From: Candidatus Zipacnadia bacterium
GTDB lineage: Bacteria; Armatimonadota; Zipacnadia; Zipacnadales; Zipacnadaceae
Reading direction: 5' to 3'
Length of the DNA: 15,187 nucleotides
NCBI GenBank assembly: GCA_029821455.1
Contig: JALGTI010000041.1
Span: 1 to 15,187 of the forward strand
The notes beneath the pieces are model-generated. The model was given only the letters and a program-made list of their open reading frames with translations. It ran no database searches and was not told the DNA's origin. The translations under genes were made by a program, and so were the position numbers. Below are positions 6,844 through 14,569 of this stretch, piece by piece (the first letter of the stretch is position 1; each line of letters begins with the position of its first letter).

Positions 6844-6913
6844 CAGCATATTACTATGCTGAATTCGGGGAGCCTGGCCGTACCGCCAGGCCCTTACATA
6901 TCTTATAAGGGAG
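6844..6913 (+). promoter_or_regulatory. Three-hairpin structured leader overlapping the ribosome binding site
   Basis: The leader predicted from the promoter just upstream folds into three consecutive stems. H1 is CAGCATA (6844-6850)/TATGCTG (6855-6861) with a TTAC loop, 7 bp perfect. H2 is GCCTGGC (6872-6878)/GCCAGGC (6885-6891) with a CGTACC loop, 7 bp perfect. H3 is CCTTA (6892-6896)/TAAGG (6906-6910), and can gain a sixth C-G pair using C6891 only if H2 gives that base up. The TAAGG arm of H3 is part of the Shine-Dalgarno sequence AAGGGAG (6907-6913), 4 bases before the ATG at 6918. H2 and H3 therefore compete at one base and H3 could hide the ribosome binding site. I match it to no known riboswitch class; the function is inferred from geometry. 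Confidence 0.5.
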
Positions 6914-6917
6914 AAAA

Positions 6918-8822
6918 ATGAAGATACACAATATTTTCACCAACATTGTGGGCCGTACGCAGTTTGTGATAACCCTCAGCGACGAGGAGTGGCATGGCTG
7001 CTACAAGGATGTGCTAGATAAACTTCTGAATGACTTGACGGGTGGGGAGCCGTTCGACTATCTGGCCCAGATCGGGCACTTTGTTGTCCACTACCTGGGG
7101 AATGACGCTCATGTGGACGAGTTTTACCGCCGCAACTGGCCGCCGGCGCCAGCCGGCGCCAAGCCGGACGGAGGCACCATCAACATCACCGGAATCACCG
7201 ATCTGGATACCCTCAGACTCCTGAAGGGTATCCACAACGATGAGGATGCCAAGGCTGCGTTAGAAAAGCTCCATACTGACCTCAATGCCGGGGGCGGCAA
7301 GTATCGCAGCCAGATCCGTGACGAGCGGATCGCGAACATCGAGGACTATCCGTATGACAAGCAGATTGAGATAATGCTAGAAAGTCCCAGTGCCATTTAT
7401 GTGCCCAGTGAGGTGCTCTATATCACCCTGAACACGAACTACTATGGTGAGGTGAAGACAAAGAGCTCGCTGGGACCACTGGATGACATGATAACTAGGC
7501 GCATCGAGGTGGACGACCAAGGGCGGGTTACCAACCCTGAGGATATATGGCTGTCGCTACACACCGGCTGCGTTATCTATACCCGCGAGAGTGGCGAGGA
7601 GCGCGGCATCATCATCATCGCTCCCACCGGGACCGGCAAATCAACGAACTGCTATGGCCTGGTGGAGGCAAAGCCGGCCTGCAAGCTGGTGGCTGATGAC
7701 TTCGGCTACGTCAACCTCGAGACGCTGGAGATAGTCTATTCAGAGCGCCATTTCTATATGCGTACCAACATTGTCGAAAACTATCCCCACTTGATCCCAT
7801 ATCTAGTGAACGAGCCACTAGAGAATGTGGAGTTCTGCCGCGAGAGTGTCAAACTCATAGAGAGCTTCGACACGCCCGAGCAGATGCACGACGCGGTGAA
7901 GCGAGGCTTGGCCACTAACGAAGAAATCCAGGACCTGATGCGGGAGATGAACATGAGCCGGGAGGATGTCGAGGATGTCATCAGGGCCCAGGGGCGCCTC
8001 ACGTATCGTGACTATGACCGCCTGGTGGAGGAGATGTGCGCCAATCCGGCTGCTCGGTCAGTGATTGATCCCTGCGTGATGGTAGGCGAGGAGAAGTTCG
8101 CCACCACCGCAGTGCTCACCGACATCGTTTTGGCCAAGCGCGACTATGATGAGCGGTTCGTGATTCGCCAGCTTGACACCGCTGAAATGCTCGACATCCT
8201 CACCTCGCAAGGCAATGTCTACAACTATCATCAGAAGGAGACAGACCCAGACGGCTACCCAATCTGCTTCTCCCGGACGACCGAGATCTACTATGACCCG
8301 TACCTAATCACCGTTCACGTGGTGCGTGATCCTGAGAGCGGTCAGGAGGAGATAGGGGAGTTAGATCGGCTGCGCATCGCTGCATGGCAGCACCTCGGCA
8401 ACAAGCCAGATGTGAGGATGGTATGGTTCAATACGCGGCTACCAGCCCCGCAGAGCCAGTTTGCGCTGCGCAAGTATATGGAGGGCGAGGTAGACGAGGC
8501 CCATATCATTAAGGGTGTAGATATCAGCGACGACCTGTGTCAGAGTCTGGGGCTGGAGAGACTGCACAAGGAGCCTGTCAGCGGTCGCCGGGAATTGGAT
8601 CTGGTGGGGTTGTATGAGCGCTCTGAGAACGGCGCATTGCGAGAGGTAGAGGTTGTCGGTTTCTACAGGGGCAGTGGAGATGACCGGCAACTGCTGGAGG
8701 CAGTAGCCTTCTCCAAGACCGGCAAGGGTCTGGCCCAGGTGCGGTCCTGGTCTAAAGGCAGTGTAGAAGAGTTCCTGGTGGCCAACCGTCACCTGAACGT
8801 GAGGACGCTCTTTTCAGAGTAG
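6918..8822 (+). CDS. Uncharacterised P-loop protein with HPr-kinase/PEPCK-like core
   Basis: I recognise the core but not the protein. Around residues 213-261 the order is LHTGCVIY, a short linker, IIIIAPTGTGKST (Walker A, Lys241), then KLVADDFGYV (LVADD, 257-261). This matches the HPr kinase arrangement of His, GxxGxGKS and LxADD, and the related PEPCK fold; HFYMRTNIVENYP near 278-290 loosely resembles the PEPCK segment after its metal-binding site. The 634 residues are about twice the length of HprK. An N-terminal region of roughly 210 residues, a charged helical stretch (about 305-375) and a C-terminal region of about 200 residues carry no motif I know. No signal peptide or membrane segment is visible. 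It probably uses ATP to phosphorylate a small molecule or protein in the cytoplasm. The ATG is 4 bases from AAGGGAG. A lyase-like gene follows 118 bases later. Confidence 0.62.
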   Translation: MKIHNIFTNIVGRTQFVITLSDEEWHGCYKDVLDKLLNDLTGGEPFDYLAQIGHFVVHYLGNDAHVDEFYRRNWPPAPAGAKPDGGTINITGITDLDTLRLLKGIHNDEDAKAALEKLHTDLNAGGGKYRSQIRDERIANIEDYPYDKQIEIMLESPSAIYVPSEVLYITLNTNYYGEVKTKSSLGPLDDMITRRIEVDDQGRVTNPEDIWLSLHTGCVIYTRESGEERGIIIIAPTGTGKSTNCYGLVEAKPACKLVADDFGYVNLETLEIVYSERHFYMRTNIVENYPHLIPYLVNEPLENVEFCRESVKLIESFDTPEQMHDAVKRGLATNEEIQDLMREMNMSREDVEDVIRAQGRLTYRDYDRLVEEMCANPAARSVIDPCVMVGEEKFATTAVLTDIVLAKRDYDERFVIRQLDTAEMLDILTSQGNVYNYHQKETDPDGYPICFSRTTEIYYDPYLITVHVVRDPESGQEEIGELDRLRIAAWQHLGNKPDVRMVWFNTRLPAPQSQFALRKYMEGEVDEAHIIKGVDISDDLCQSLGLERLHKEPVSGRRELDLVGLYERSENGALREVEVVGFYRGSGDDRQLLEAVAFSKTGKGLAQVRSWSKGSVEEFLVANRHLNVRTLFSE

Positions 8823-8940
8823 GAATTTGCGGCGTGTACGACGAACTAGAGGCCGTCACCGGGGATGCCTTGTTATTGTTCGGCTGCTTTGTGCGGGCCA
8901 CCAGTTCACGGGCGAGTAGGTAGTCGCGGGAGGAGAGGCA

Positions 8941-11301
8941 ATGGAGCAGGTAACCAGCTTTAGATTACGGGAATGCATCGGCGTCGAGCGCCACGAGGAA
9001 TGGCTGACGCGCGGCATTCCGGTCGGCGAAGGCAAGCTCAACGATCCGTTGGCTGTGGCCCTATTGGATGAGGCTGGTGAGCGGGTGCCGGTGGCTACGG
9101 AGGCTTTGACGCATTGGCCTGATGGGTCAGTGAAGTGGCTTAAGGTAGTGTTCCCGGCCACAGTAGCGTCACTTGCCACCTCTTCTTACTCCCTTGTAAG
9201 CGCTGAGCCACAGGAGCGACCACAGTGTGGCGAGGTAGAGGCTACTCATGAGAGCTTTCGTATCACCAATGGCGTCATTACCCTGGAGACAGTCATTGCC
9301 TCAGATTGCATCCTGGCAGAACTGAGGCGCAACGATGGCAGCATCCAGACATTAGGGCTGTATGCCGAGCTGATGGGTGATGACGGCCGCGAGTATCGCT
9401 CAATGGTGGAGAGTATTGCCGCTGTCGAGACCGGTACACGCACGGCCCTGCTCGTGGAGGGCTCTCACGCAACTCCTGCTGGAACAGGACTGCTATCCTT
9501 CAAAGCGTGGCTGTTTCTCTATCCGGGGCAAGACTATGTTGATGTAGAGTATCAGTTCGTCCACAACGAACCGGCTAGCCGTCCTGCTGCACTGGCACGG
9601 GAAGGCACTGGTGGCTTTGAGTCTGTCACGACGCCAGGAGACGATCCTCGGATACTGCGGATTCGGAGCCTGCACATCGTGATCGAGCACGGGCTACAGC
9701 AGCCGCTGCAGTACGGAACCGGCTCGTTTAGTTCCAGCGCCCCGGAGCATAATCAGTACGTCCACGAAGTACCGTTCGTCAGCAGACTGCTTGAAGGCCC
9801 GCGTACCCAGTACTACGACTTCTGGATAAACTCACCACTGACCGACCTGACAAATGAGAAGCTCGAAGGCTCGTGCCACGGGCTGGTAGATGTGTCCAAC
9901 GGCGATTGCGGTGTGGCAGCGTCCATCTATAAGTATGGCCAGAATTGGCCCAAGGGAGTGCAGGCATTGCCCGATCGCCTGGTAGTTGACATCCTCCCCG
10001 AATTTGGGCCGGCGCTGCCAGTGTTCCAGGGCCAGGCCAAGACCACCCGTGTACGCATCTGGCTCCACGATGGTGATATGCGCCAGGCCGGGGTCTACTA
10101 CAAGCACCTGGCCCACAACTGGCCCCTGCATATTGACTCACCCGAAACGTTCCTGGATTCCGGCGCGCTGCCCCGGCTGATGCCGTTCCAGCCCGATAAG
10201 TATCCTGACCTGGAGAGCCGCTTCTTTTCTGAACTGGACCAGCTCTGCTTGCTCGAACGGGTCTTTGGTATGATGGACTATGGCGACCATCTGCTTCGGC
10301 GGGATGCATCGTGGGGGCGAGAGGAGTGGTTTGCCAATAACGAGCACGACTTCGGCTACAGCCTGTTTCTGCAGTACGCGCGCACTGGCCAACGCCGCTT
10401 CTTCGAGCAGGCGCTGGCAGCGTGGCAGCACTGGATGGACGTGGATACAATCCACCACTCCGACAATGCCGTAGAGATAGGGGGCTGGCGCATTCACGGG
10501 CCGAACCACGTGCTCTACTCACCAGGCTCAGACTGCTCGGTGAGCACTTCACACATCTGGGCCGAGGGGCCCATATATTACTACTTGCTGACCTGTCATC
10601 CGGCGGCGCGGGAGGCAGTGCGGATGCTGGGTGACTTCCTGTGCCGGGTCTGTGATCCGCCAGAGGGCGCCGACTATGCTCAGGGCCACAGTAGCGGATA
10701 CCGTGACCGCGGGTGGCCGCTGCTGGCACTCTCTGCGCTGTATGAGGCATTTGGTGAAGAGAAATACCTGAATGCCGCGCGGCGGCTGGCGGAGCTGTAT
10801 ATCACCGGCCCAGATCCCATAAGTGAGCGTGGCGACGTAACGGTGCGCTACTGTACCCTCGTAAAGCCCGCGAGTCGCTCGTTTATGGCGATCATCGCCC
10901 TGGGGCTGGGGCGCTACTATCGCATCAGCGGCGATGAGCGCTTCCGTGAGCTATTCCTGCGTGTGTGTCGGTTCATACTGACCAAGGAGGCCGGGGGAGC
11001 GGTGTGGGAAGCATGGGGCAACGAGCAGGCGGGGATGGAGCAGGTGATGACCCCGCACTGGCGAGAGCCACTGGGCTATGCGTACGAGTTGACCGGCGAT
11101 GCCAGCTTCATCGAAAAGGGCATGCGGGCCCTGAAGCAAGCGATGCCTTCGACGCGGCCGCTGGGGCACAGCTCAGCCGCCGTGGTAGGCCCGGGGAATA
11201 ACGTAATCGTGGCGGATGCCGATAGTGTGTCTTTGCTGTGGCGTGACCTGCTGCCCTTCCTGCCGTATGCCGATGAACTGGGGCTGCTGGAGGACTTCTA
11301 A
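8941..11301 (+). CDS. PcRGLX/YetA-like protein (exo-rhamnogalacturonan lyase-type, PL26-like)
   Basis: Characterised relatives include the Penicillium exo-rhamnogalacturonan lyase PcRGLX; B. subtilis YetA shares the architecture. The 786 residues follow the three-part layout: an N-terminal RIFT-barrel-like domain (about 5-95) with RGIPVGEGKL and the hallmark WPDGSVKWL (59-67), a central beta-sandwich (about 100-390), and a C-terminal alpha/alpha toroid (about 400-780) rich in aromatic helices, with HSSGYRDRGWPLLALSALYEAF. No signal peptide is visible, so it probably acts inside the cell on imported oligosaccharides. The start ATG follows GGGAGGAG (8928-8935). The 118-base gap to the P-loop gene shows no clear promoter, so one transcript is plausible. 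I cannot identify catalytic residues, so substrate and even lyase activity are inferred from family. Confidence 0.72.
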   Translation: MEQVTSFRLRECIGVERHEEWLTRGIPVGEGKLNDPLAVALLDEAGERVPVATEALTHWPDGSVKWLKVVFPATVASLATSSYSLVSAEPQERPQCGEVEATHESFRITNGVITLETVIASDCILAELRRNDGSIQTLGLYAELMGDDGREYRSMVESIAAVETGTRTALLVEGSHATPAGTGLLSFKAWLFLYPGQDYVDVEYQFVHNEPASRPAALAREGTGGFESVTTPGDDPRILRIRSLHIVIEHGLQQPLQYGTGSFSSSAPEHNQYVHEVPFVSRLLEGPRTQYYDFWINSPLTDLTNEKLEGSCHGLVDVSNGDCGVAASIYKYGQNWPKGVQALPDRLVVDILPEFGPALPVFQGQAKTTRVRIWLHDGDMRQAGVYYKHLAHNWPLHIDSPETFLDSGALPRLMPFQPDKYPDLESRFFSELDQLCLLERVFGMMDYGDHLLRRDASWGREEWFANNEHDFGYSLFLQYARTGQRRFFEQALAAWQHWMDVDTIHHSDNAVEIGGWRIHGPNHVLYSPGSDCSVSTSHIWAEGPIYYYLLTCHPAAREAVRMLGDFLCRVCDPPEGADYAQGHSSGYRDRGWPLLALSALYEAFGEEKYLNAARRLAELYITGPDPISERGDVTVRYCTLVKPASRSFMAIIALGLGRYYRISGDERFRELFLRVCRFILTKEAGGAVWEAWGNEQAGMEQVMTPHWREPLGYAYELTGDASFIEKGMRALKQAMPSTRPLGHSSAAVVGPGNNVIVADADSVSLLWRDLLPFLPYADELGLLEDF

Positions 11302-11310
11302 ACCCGATTT

Positions 11311-11328
11311 GTGGCGGACGGACGCCGC
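11311..11328 (+). terminator. Weak hairpin after the lyase-like gene
   Basis: GTGGCG (11311-11316) pairs with CGCCGC (11323-11328), six pairs including one G-T, starting 10 bases after the stop. Outer AACCC (11301-11305) and GGGTT (11336-11340) could lengthen it. There is no T-run, so termination is only suggested. It also lies where the convergent gene remnant ends. Confidence 0.3.
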
Positions 11329-11365
11329 TGTGGGTGGGTTGGACAAGAGAATGATCCGGTAGGCA

Positions 11366-11509
11366 GGCGCTTCTGAATCCGTCTATGACGCCCAGGTACC
11401 AGGGCCCAATCCAACACCCGTCGTGCCAGTTCTGCATTTCGTGCCACTCTTCGACTGGGTAACCAGAGAAATCGTCGGCGAATAGCGTGATCATGGAATC
11501 GTGCAACAT
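11366..11509 (-). pseudogene. 5' remnant of a gene beginning MLHDSMITLFADDFSGYP
   Basis: AGAAGGA followed after 8 bases by ATG 11509 is a good translation start, 41 bases downstream of the URO-D-family stop. The first 48 codons read like the start of a genuine protein: MITLFADDFSGYPVEEW, then W- and G-rich sequence to about 11366. Proteins opening with DDFSGYPVG are common among LamG- or glycosidase-like proteins of Armatimonadota and Lentisphaerae, from memory. Beyond 11366 the frame stays open to 11108 but runs antisense into the coding end of the lyase-like gene and loses protein character. The gene thus seems cut off, with its remainder lost. An assembly join would look the same. Confidence 0.4.
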
Positions 11510-11550
11510 TCGTACCATCCTTCTTCCCACGCAGGAGGGGATCATCGTGC

Positions 11551-12177
11551 CTACAGGTTCAGCGGATACTTCCCATACTCAAGCCCCGCCTCGAACATCA
11601 CCATCAGGTTGCGGTAGGAGCGCGATTCTTCCGGCACGCCATCCCACTTTGTTACACCGCCGAGGCCAGCCTGCTCTGCGAAATAGACTGAGCCGCCGGT
11701 GGAAAGGATGTATCCGCCGCCCGGAGCCAGAACCTCGATGTGCTTCCTGACATCTGCGCGCACTTCTTCCTCGGTGCCTCGCTCCACCACGAAGGTCGGG
11801 GAGATGCCGCCCCAGAAGGCCATCTCGTCGCCCAACACCTCTCTGAGCCTGTAGATATCCACATCGCCTGGAGGCGTTGAGTCCCAGCCGTACAGAGCGT
11901 CAATGCCAAGCCCCGTGAACTCCTCCAGCAGCCCGTCTACCCCCGTCGTGATGTAGTTGATGTACTTCTTCCCGTGCGCGTGGGCCTGCTCCGCGAGGCG
12001 TTTGTGCATGGGAGCGAACAGCCTGCGAAACAGCGCCGGCGACCAGAAATCCGTTGACTCGTACACACCGGAGAAGTAGATGATGTCGGGATCGAACCCG
12101 ACGCCATATTCGAGCCAGCGGGCCGCCAAGCGACTTACCCGCCGCGGCCGTGGCGCCGCCGTGGCGCCCCCCAACAC
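11551..12177 (-). CDS. Uroporphyrinogen decarboxylase-family protein, N-terminally truncated
   Basis: URO-D-family proteins include haem-pathway decarboxylases and corrinoid-dependent methyltransferases of the MtaA/CmuA type; the numerous members in this kind of genome are mostly of unknown substrate. The fragment has the C-terminal half of the barrel: DIIYFSGVYESTDFWSP, HGKKYINYITTGVD, GIDALYGWDSTPPGDVDIYRL, WGGISPT, then VLAPGGGYILSTGG and a final FEAGLEYGKYPL. Family members are about 340-400 residues, so roughly the first 150-180 are missing. The only start in frame is a GTG (12177-12175) directly abutting the DUF4838 stop, with GC-rich filler (about residues 2-18) before homology begins. 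Both genes are in the same frame, separated by that one TGA. Probably a non-functional remnant after a deletion. Confidence 0.72.
   Translation of the reverse strand: MLGGATAAPRPRRVSRLAARWLEYGVGFDPDIIYFSGVYESTDFWSPALFRRLFAPMHKRLAEQAHAHGKKYINYITTGVDGLLEEFTGLGIDALYGWDSTPPGDVDIYRLREVLGDEMAFWGGISPTFVVERGTEEEVRADVRKHIEVLAPGGGYILSTGGSVYFAEQAGLGGVTKWDGVPEESRSYRNLMVMFEAGLEYGKYPLNL
12147..12168. repeat. 11-bp perfect tandem duplication
   Basis: GCCGTGGCGCC occurs twice back to back, at 12147-12157 and 12158-12168. It lies 10 bases from the DUF4838 stop codon, inside the non-homologous filler that opens the truncated URO-D-family frame. Eleven is not a multiple of three, so gain or loss of a unit shifts the frame across the junction. 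Confidence 0.75.
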
Positions 12178-13971
12178 TCAGCGATCCCATCCCGGCCACG
12201 GGAGGCCGTGGAAGGTCTTGGGTCCGGCCGCTGCGCGATCGGGGTCGTTGAGTGACGCCACCGCCTCGGACCAGACCTTCTGTGCCTCGAGGCAGCACCC
12301 AGCCGGGGCGCCACCCCCCTTCTGGCATTGCCACAGGGCCTTGTGGATGAGCTCGGTCAGCCTGCGGATGTCGTCCTCCGTGTAGACCTTGGCCGGATCG
12401 GGCAGGTACCAGTTTCCGGCGTGCAGGTCTGTCTCGTCAAGGCGGGTCTGGAGGAGATCGTAGTACTCGTACATCGTCACGGACGCTGGCCCGTAGAGAT
12501 CTTCGCAGAGCGTCCGGAGTAGCTCATCGGGGTCGATGTCCGGATCCAGAAGCGCCCGGTCGATCCCGTAACCATGGACCCAGCGGAACGGCATGTACGG
12601 GTCCCAGTAGCCCTCGGTCTCGTATTGGAGGTATCCGACGCCGGCGCGTCTGTATGCGGCGATGTCGTGAATGACGCGGCGCAAGGATACTACCGGGAAC
12701 CTGGACCACCGCCGGTCGTAGTTGTAGTTGCTGTAGCAGGCATACTCGTACACGCCCAGGGGCTCCTGCGCCGCTCGGCTCCAGCCGTCGAGCCGCTCGG
12801 CCCACTCTCGGTTGGCGGGGCACGTTGGGTCGTCCCAAGTGTGGGCGTGACAGCCTTGGTGAGCGACCCACACCACGACGCCGCGCCGGGCCACGACGCC
12901 CTCGCTGGGAGGGATGCGCCACTCCGGATGGCCATACCCCGCCAGGATGTGCAGCTTGCGGGCCCTGAAGCGAGGGTATTCCCGGTCGAGCTGAGCCCTC
13001 ACCCTGTTGGCGAAGGCGAGCATGCGATCGGCAGGGATCGCCCCATCGCCGTGGACGGCGAGGCAGATCTCACACTGACAGAGCCCGCGCACGCAGTCGT
13101 TTGGGGTGAGTGAGAAGCCCTCCCGGCCGCTCTCGAACGCCTCCGCCGCGGCATCCACGAATCGGTTCACCACCTCTGGATGAGTCTCGCAGATCGCGTA
13201 GACACTCCCAGTGCCCGGATCATCGCGCTCACCGTCGATGAGGGCAAACCACTGGGGGTGCTCCCCGAAGAAGTCCCTTGTGATGACCCTGAACCAGTTG
13301 TGAGCATTCGTGAAGTCGACCCCACCGGCGCTCGACCAGGGCGGAAGCAGCGCGCCGGAGGGGGCGCGGCTCACGAACGCGGGCTGGACGCGGATGTCCA
13401 GGCTCTTCGGCACGGCCAGCCGTGGTCCGGCGGGTAGGACCTTGATGGGGCGCGAGCGGGCGCGGTAGCACTCGGCGCCTAGATGGCGAAGGAACGCCGC
13501 CACGGCGTACTCGGTGGTCTGGCCGTCGAGGACCGGGCCGCCGGTCAAGATGATCTTCCCGTCAACGAACATGGCTACCGCGTCCTGCCCGCCAGGGGCG
13601 TACGCGTCGCCGGGCAGGGCGTTGGCGACCTCCGCGGTCAGGTCGCTCGGACCGACACAGATCAGCAGCTCCGGGAGGTCCGCGGCGGTCTCCGGGGCAG
13701 ACACGTCGTCAACGAGTGGCAGCGCGACCGATGTCATCTGTTCGATGCACCAGCGCAGCTCCTCCGCGGCTCTAATGACCGCCTCGGGGGCGGCCTGGGC
13801 CACGACGATGGCTGCTCGGGCCACACCATCCGCGACGATCACCACTTGGTCGGCGTCTTCAGCCGTTGCCTCCGCGGGCCCCGTAGCGGCGGGTGCGGAC
13901 AGAGCCGGCAGCGGCACCATGAAGGCGAACAGGCCGACGATCCCAAGGGATGTCACGCTCTGAGTCCGCAT
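12178..13971 (-). CDS. Secreted DUF4838 domain-containing protein
   Basis: The 597-residue protein has a signal peptide (MRTQ, hydrophobic 8-24, likely cleavage near ALSAPA at about 25-28). An N-terminal alpha-glucuronidase-like domain (about 40-190) contains AAEELRWCIEQMT and ILTGGPVLDGQTTEYAVAAFLRHLG (split over 141-165), and a DUF4838 region follows (about 215-530). DUF4838 proteins sit in polysaccharide-related loci and have no firmly assigned activity that I know of. Diagnostic pieces are NAHNWF, FGEHPQWFAL, SLTPND and a cysteine cluster at 293, 298, 300 and 303 (CVRGLCQCEIC), then YLQYETEGYWDP in the barrel. Start ATG 13971 has GGTGAGGTGG just upstream. It acts outside the cytoplasm, probably on a glucuronate-bearing glycan by analogy. 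The C-terminus ends abruptly at the URO-D-family junction. Confidence 0.82.
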   Translation of the reverse strand: MRTQSVTSLGIVGLFAFMVPLPALSAPAATGPAEATAEDADQVVIVADGVARAAIVVAQAAPEAVIRAAEELRWCIEQMTSVALPLVDDVSAPETAADLPELLICVGPSDLTAEVANALPGDAYAPGGQDAVAMFVDGKIILTGGPVLDGQTTEYAVAAFLRHLGAECYRARSRPIKVLPAGPRLAVPKSLDIRVQPAFVSRAPSGALLPPWSSAGGVDFTNAHNWFRVITRDFFGEHPQWFALIDGERDDPGTGSVYAICETHPEVVNRFVDAAAEAFESGREGFSLTPNDCVRGLCQCEICLAVHGDGAIPADRMLAFANRVRAQLDREYPRFRARKLHILAGYGHPEWRIPPSEGVVARRGVVVWVAHQGCHAHTWDDPTCPANREWAERLDGWSRAAQEPLGVYEYACYSNYNYDRRWSRFPVVSLRRVIHDIAAYRRAGVGYLQYETEGYWDPYMPFRWVHGYGIDRALLDPDIDPDELLRTLCEDLYGPASVTMYEYYDLLQTRLDETDLHAGNWYLPDPAKVYTEDDIRRLTELIHKALWQCQKGGGAPAGCCLEAQKVWSEAVASLNDPDRAAAGPKTFHGLPWPGWDR

Positions 13972-13991
13972 TGGGCCACCTCACCTTGCCT

Positions 13992-14013
13992 GCCTGCTCG
14001 GAGGCACGCAGGC
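13992..14013 (-). other. Stem-loop upstream of the DUF4838 gene
   Basis: GCCTGC (13992-13997) and GCAGGC (14008-14013) can pair around a 10-base loop, about 20 bases upstream of the DUF4838 start codon on the - strand. It may be leader structure or end the short upstream ORF's transcript; no T-run follows on that strand. Confidence 0.3.
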
Positions 14014-14067
14014 TTTCTAGCCGGGATTCCCCATATGAAACTGAGCGCCCTGGCGTTGGCTGAACGG

Positions 14068-14276
14068 TCAACCGTCCGTAGCAATGCTTCGCCATTCGGC
14101 CTCCGGGAACCTGCACATCTGGCTGTCGAGCTCCAGATCGCCGGGGTCTGTCGCACTCCTTGGCGGTTGACGGTGACCTCATAGACTGGCTGCTGCCAGG
14201 GGAGCAGTCCGGCTGCGTGGGCCGATGCTGTCATCCCGGTCGTGACCAGGAAGCCACACAACATGCGCCAACACAT
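14068..14276 (-). pseudogene. Short secreted protein, probably frameshifted
   Basis: ATG 14276 follows AGAGAGGTG by 9 bases. The first 40 codons look real: MCWRMLCGFLVTTGMTASAHAAG is signal-peptide-like, followed by LLPWQQPVYEVTVNRQ. After about 14160 this frame loses codon bias, runs on to 13953 and overlaps the DUF4838 start. Another frame from about 14148 has strongly G/C-ending codons (DPGDLELDSQMCRFPEAEWR) and stops with TGA at 14068-14070. The simplest reading is a roughly 70-residue secreted protein broken by one indel near 14150-14165. I do not recognise a family. The 293 bases between this gene and the prepilin-like stop show no other gene. Confidence 0.3.
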
Positions 14277-14569
14277 GGGATTTGACACCTCTCTTAGTTC
14301 ACCCACACCGCCCAACGGCTGTCGGGACGTTCCCGCCTGTCGCCGCCACTGCCGTCATGACCTCACTGTCGGCGTCGGCGGCCAGGTGCTCTTTGTGTCC
14401 ACAGGCTCCTACTCCGCACCCCCGACCAACAGTCATAAGGAACGGAAAGCACGCGCCGCACGTGTGGATCTTGCGTCCCCTGAGGCCCTCACCCGGAACA
14501 GTGCAAACCGGGCCCACGCCCCGGCTTGTGCCATGCGCGGCAGTTGGCTTCTCGGTCGTGTCTGGGCGG

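Noticed and set aside
6640..6917. glmS ribozyme
   Set aside because: The predicted leader is only about 70 nt and lacks the expected core and pseudoknot arms.
9779..10750. 323-codon open frame on the - strand inside the lyase-like gene
   Set aside because: The composition is Arg/Pro/Ser-rich as expected for antisense of GC-biased codons, and the + strand frame has clear family signature motifs.
13483..14184. 233-codon open frame on the + strand opposite the DUF4838 N-terminus, plus a 179-codon frame at 12574-13113
   Set aside because: Both mirror the DUF4838 coding frame, which has a signal peptide, ribosome binding site and family motifs. The + strand frames have none.
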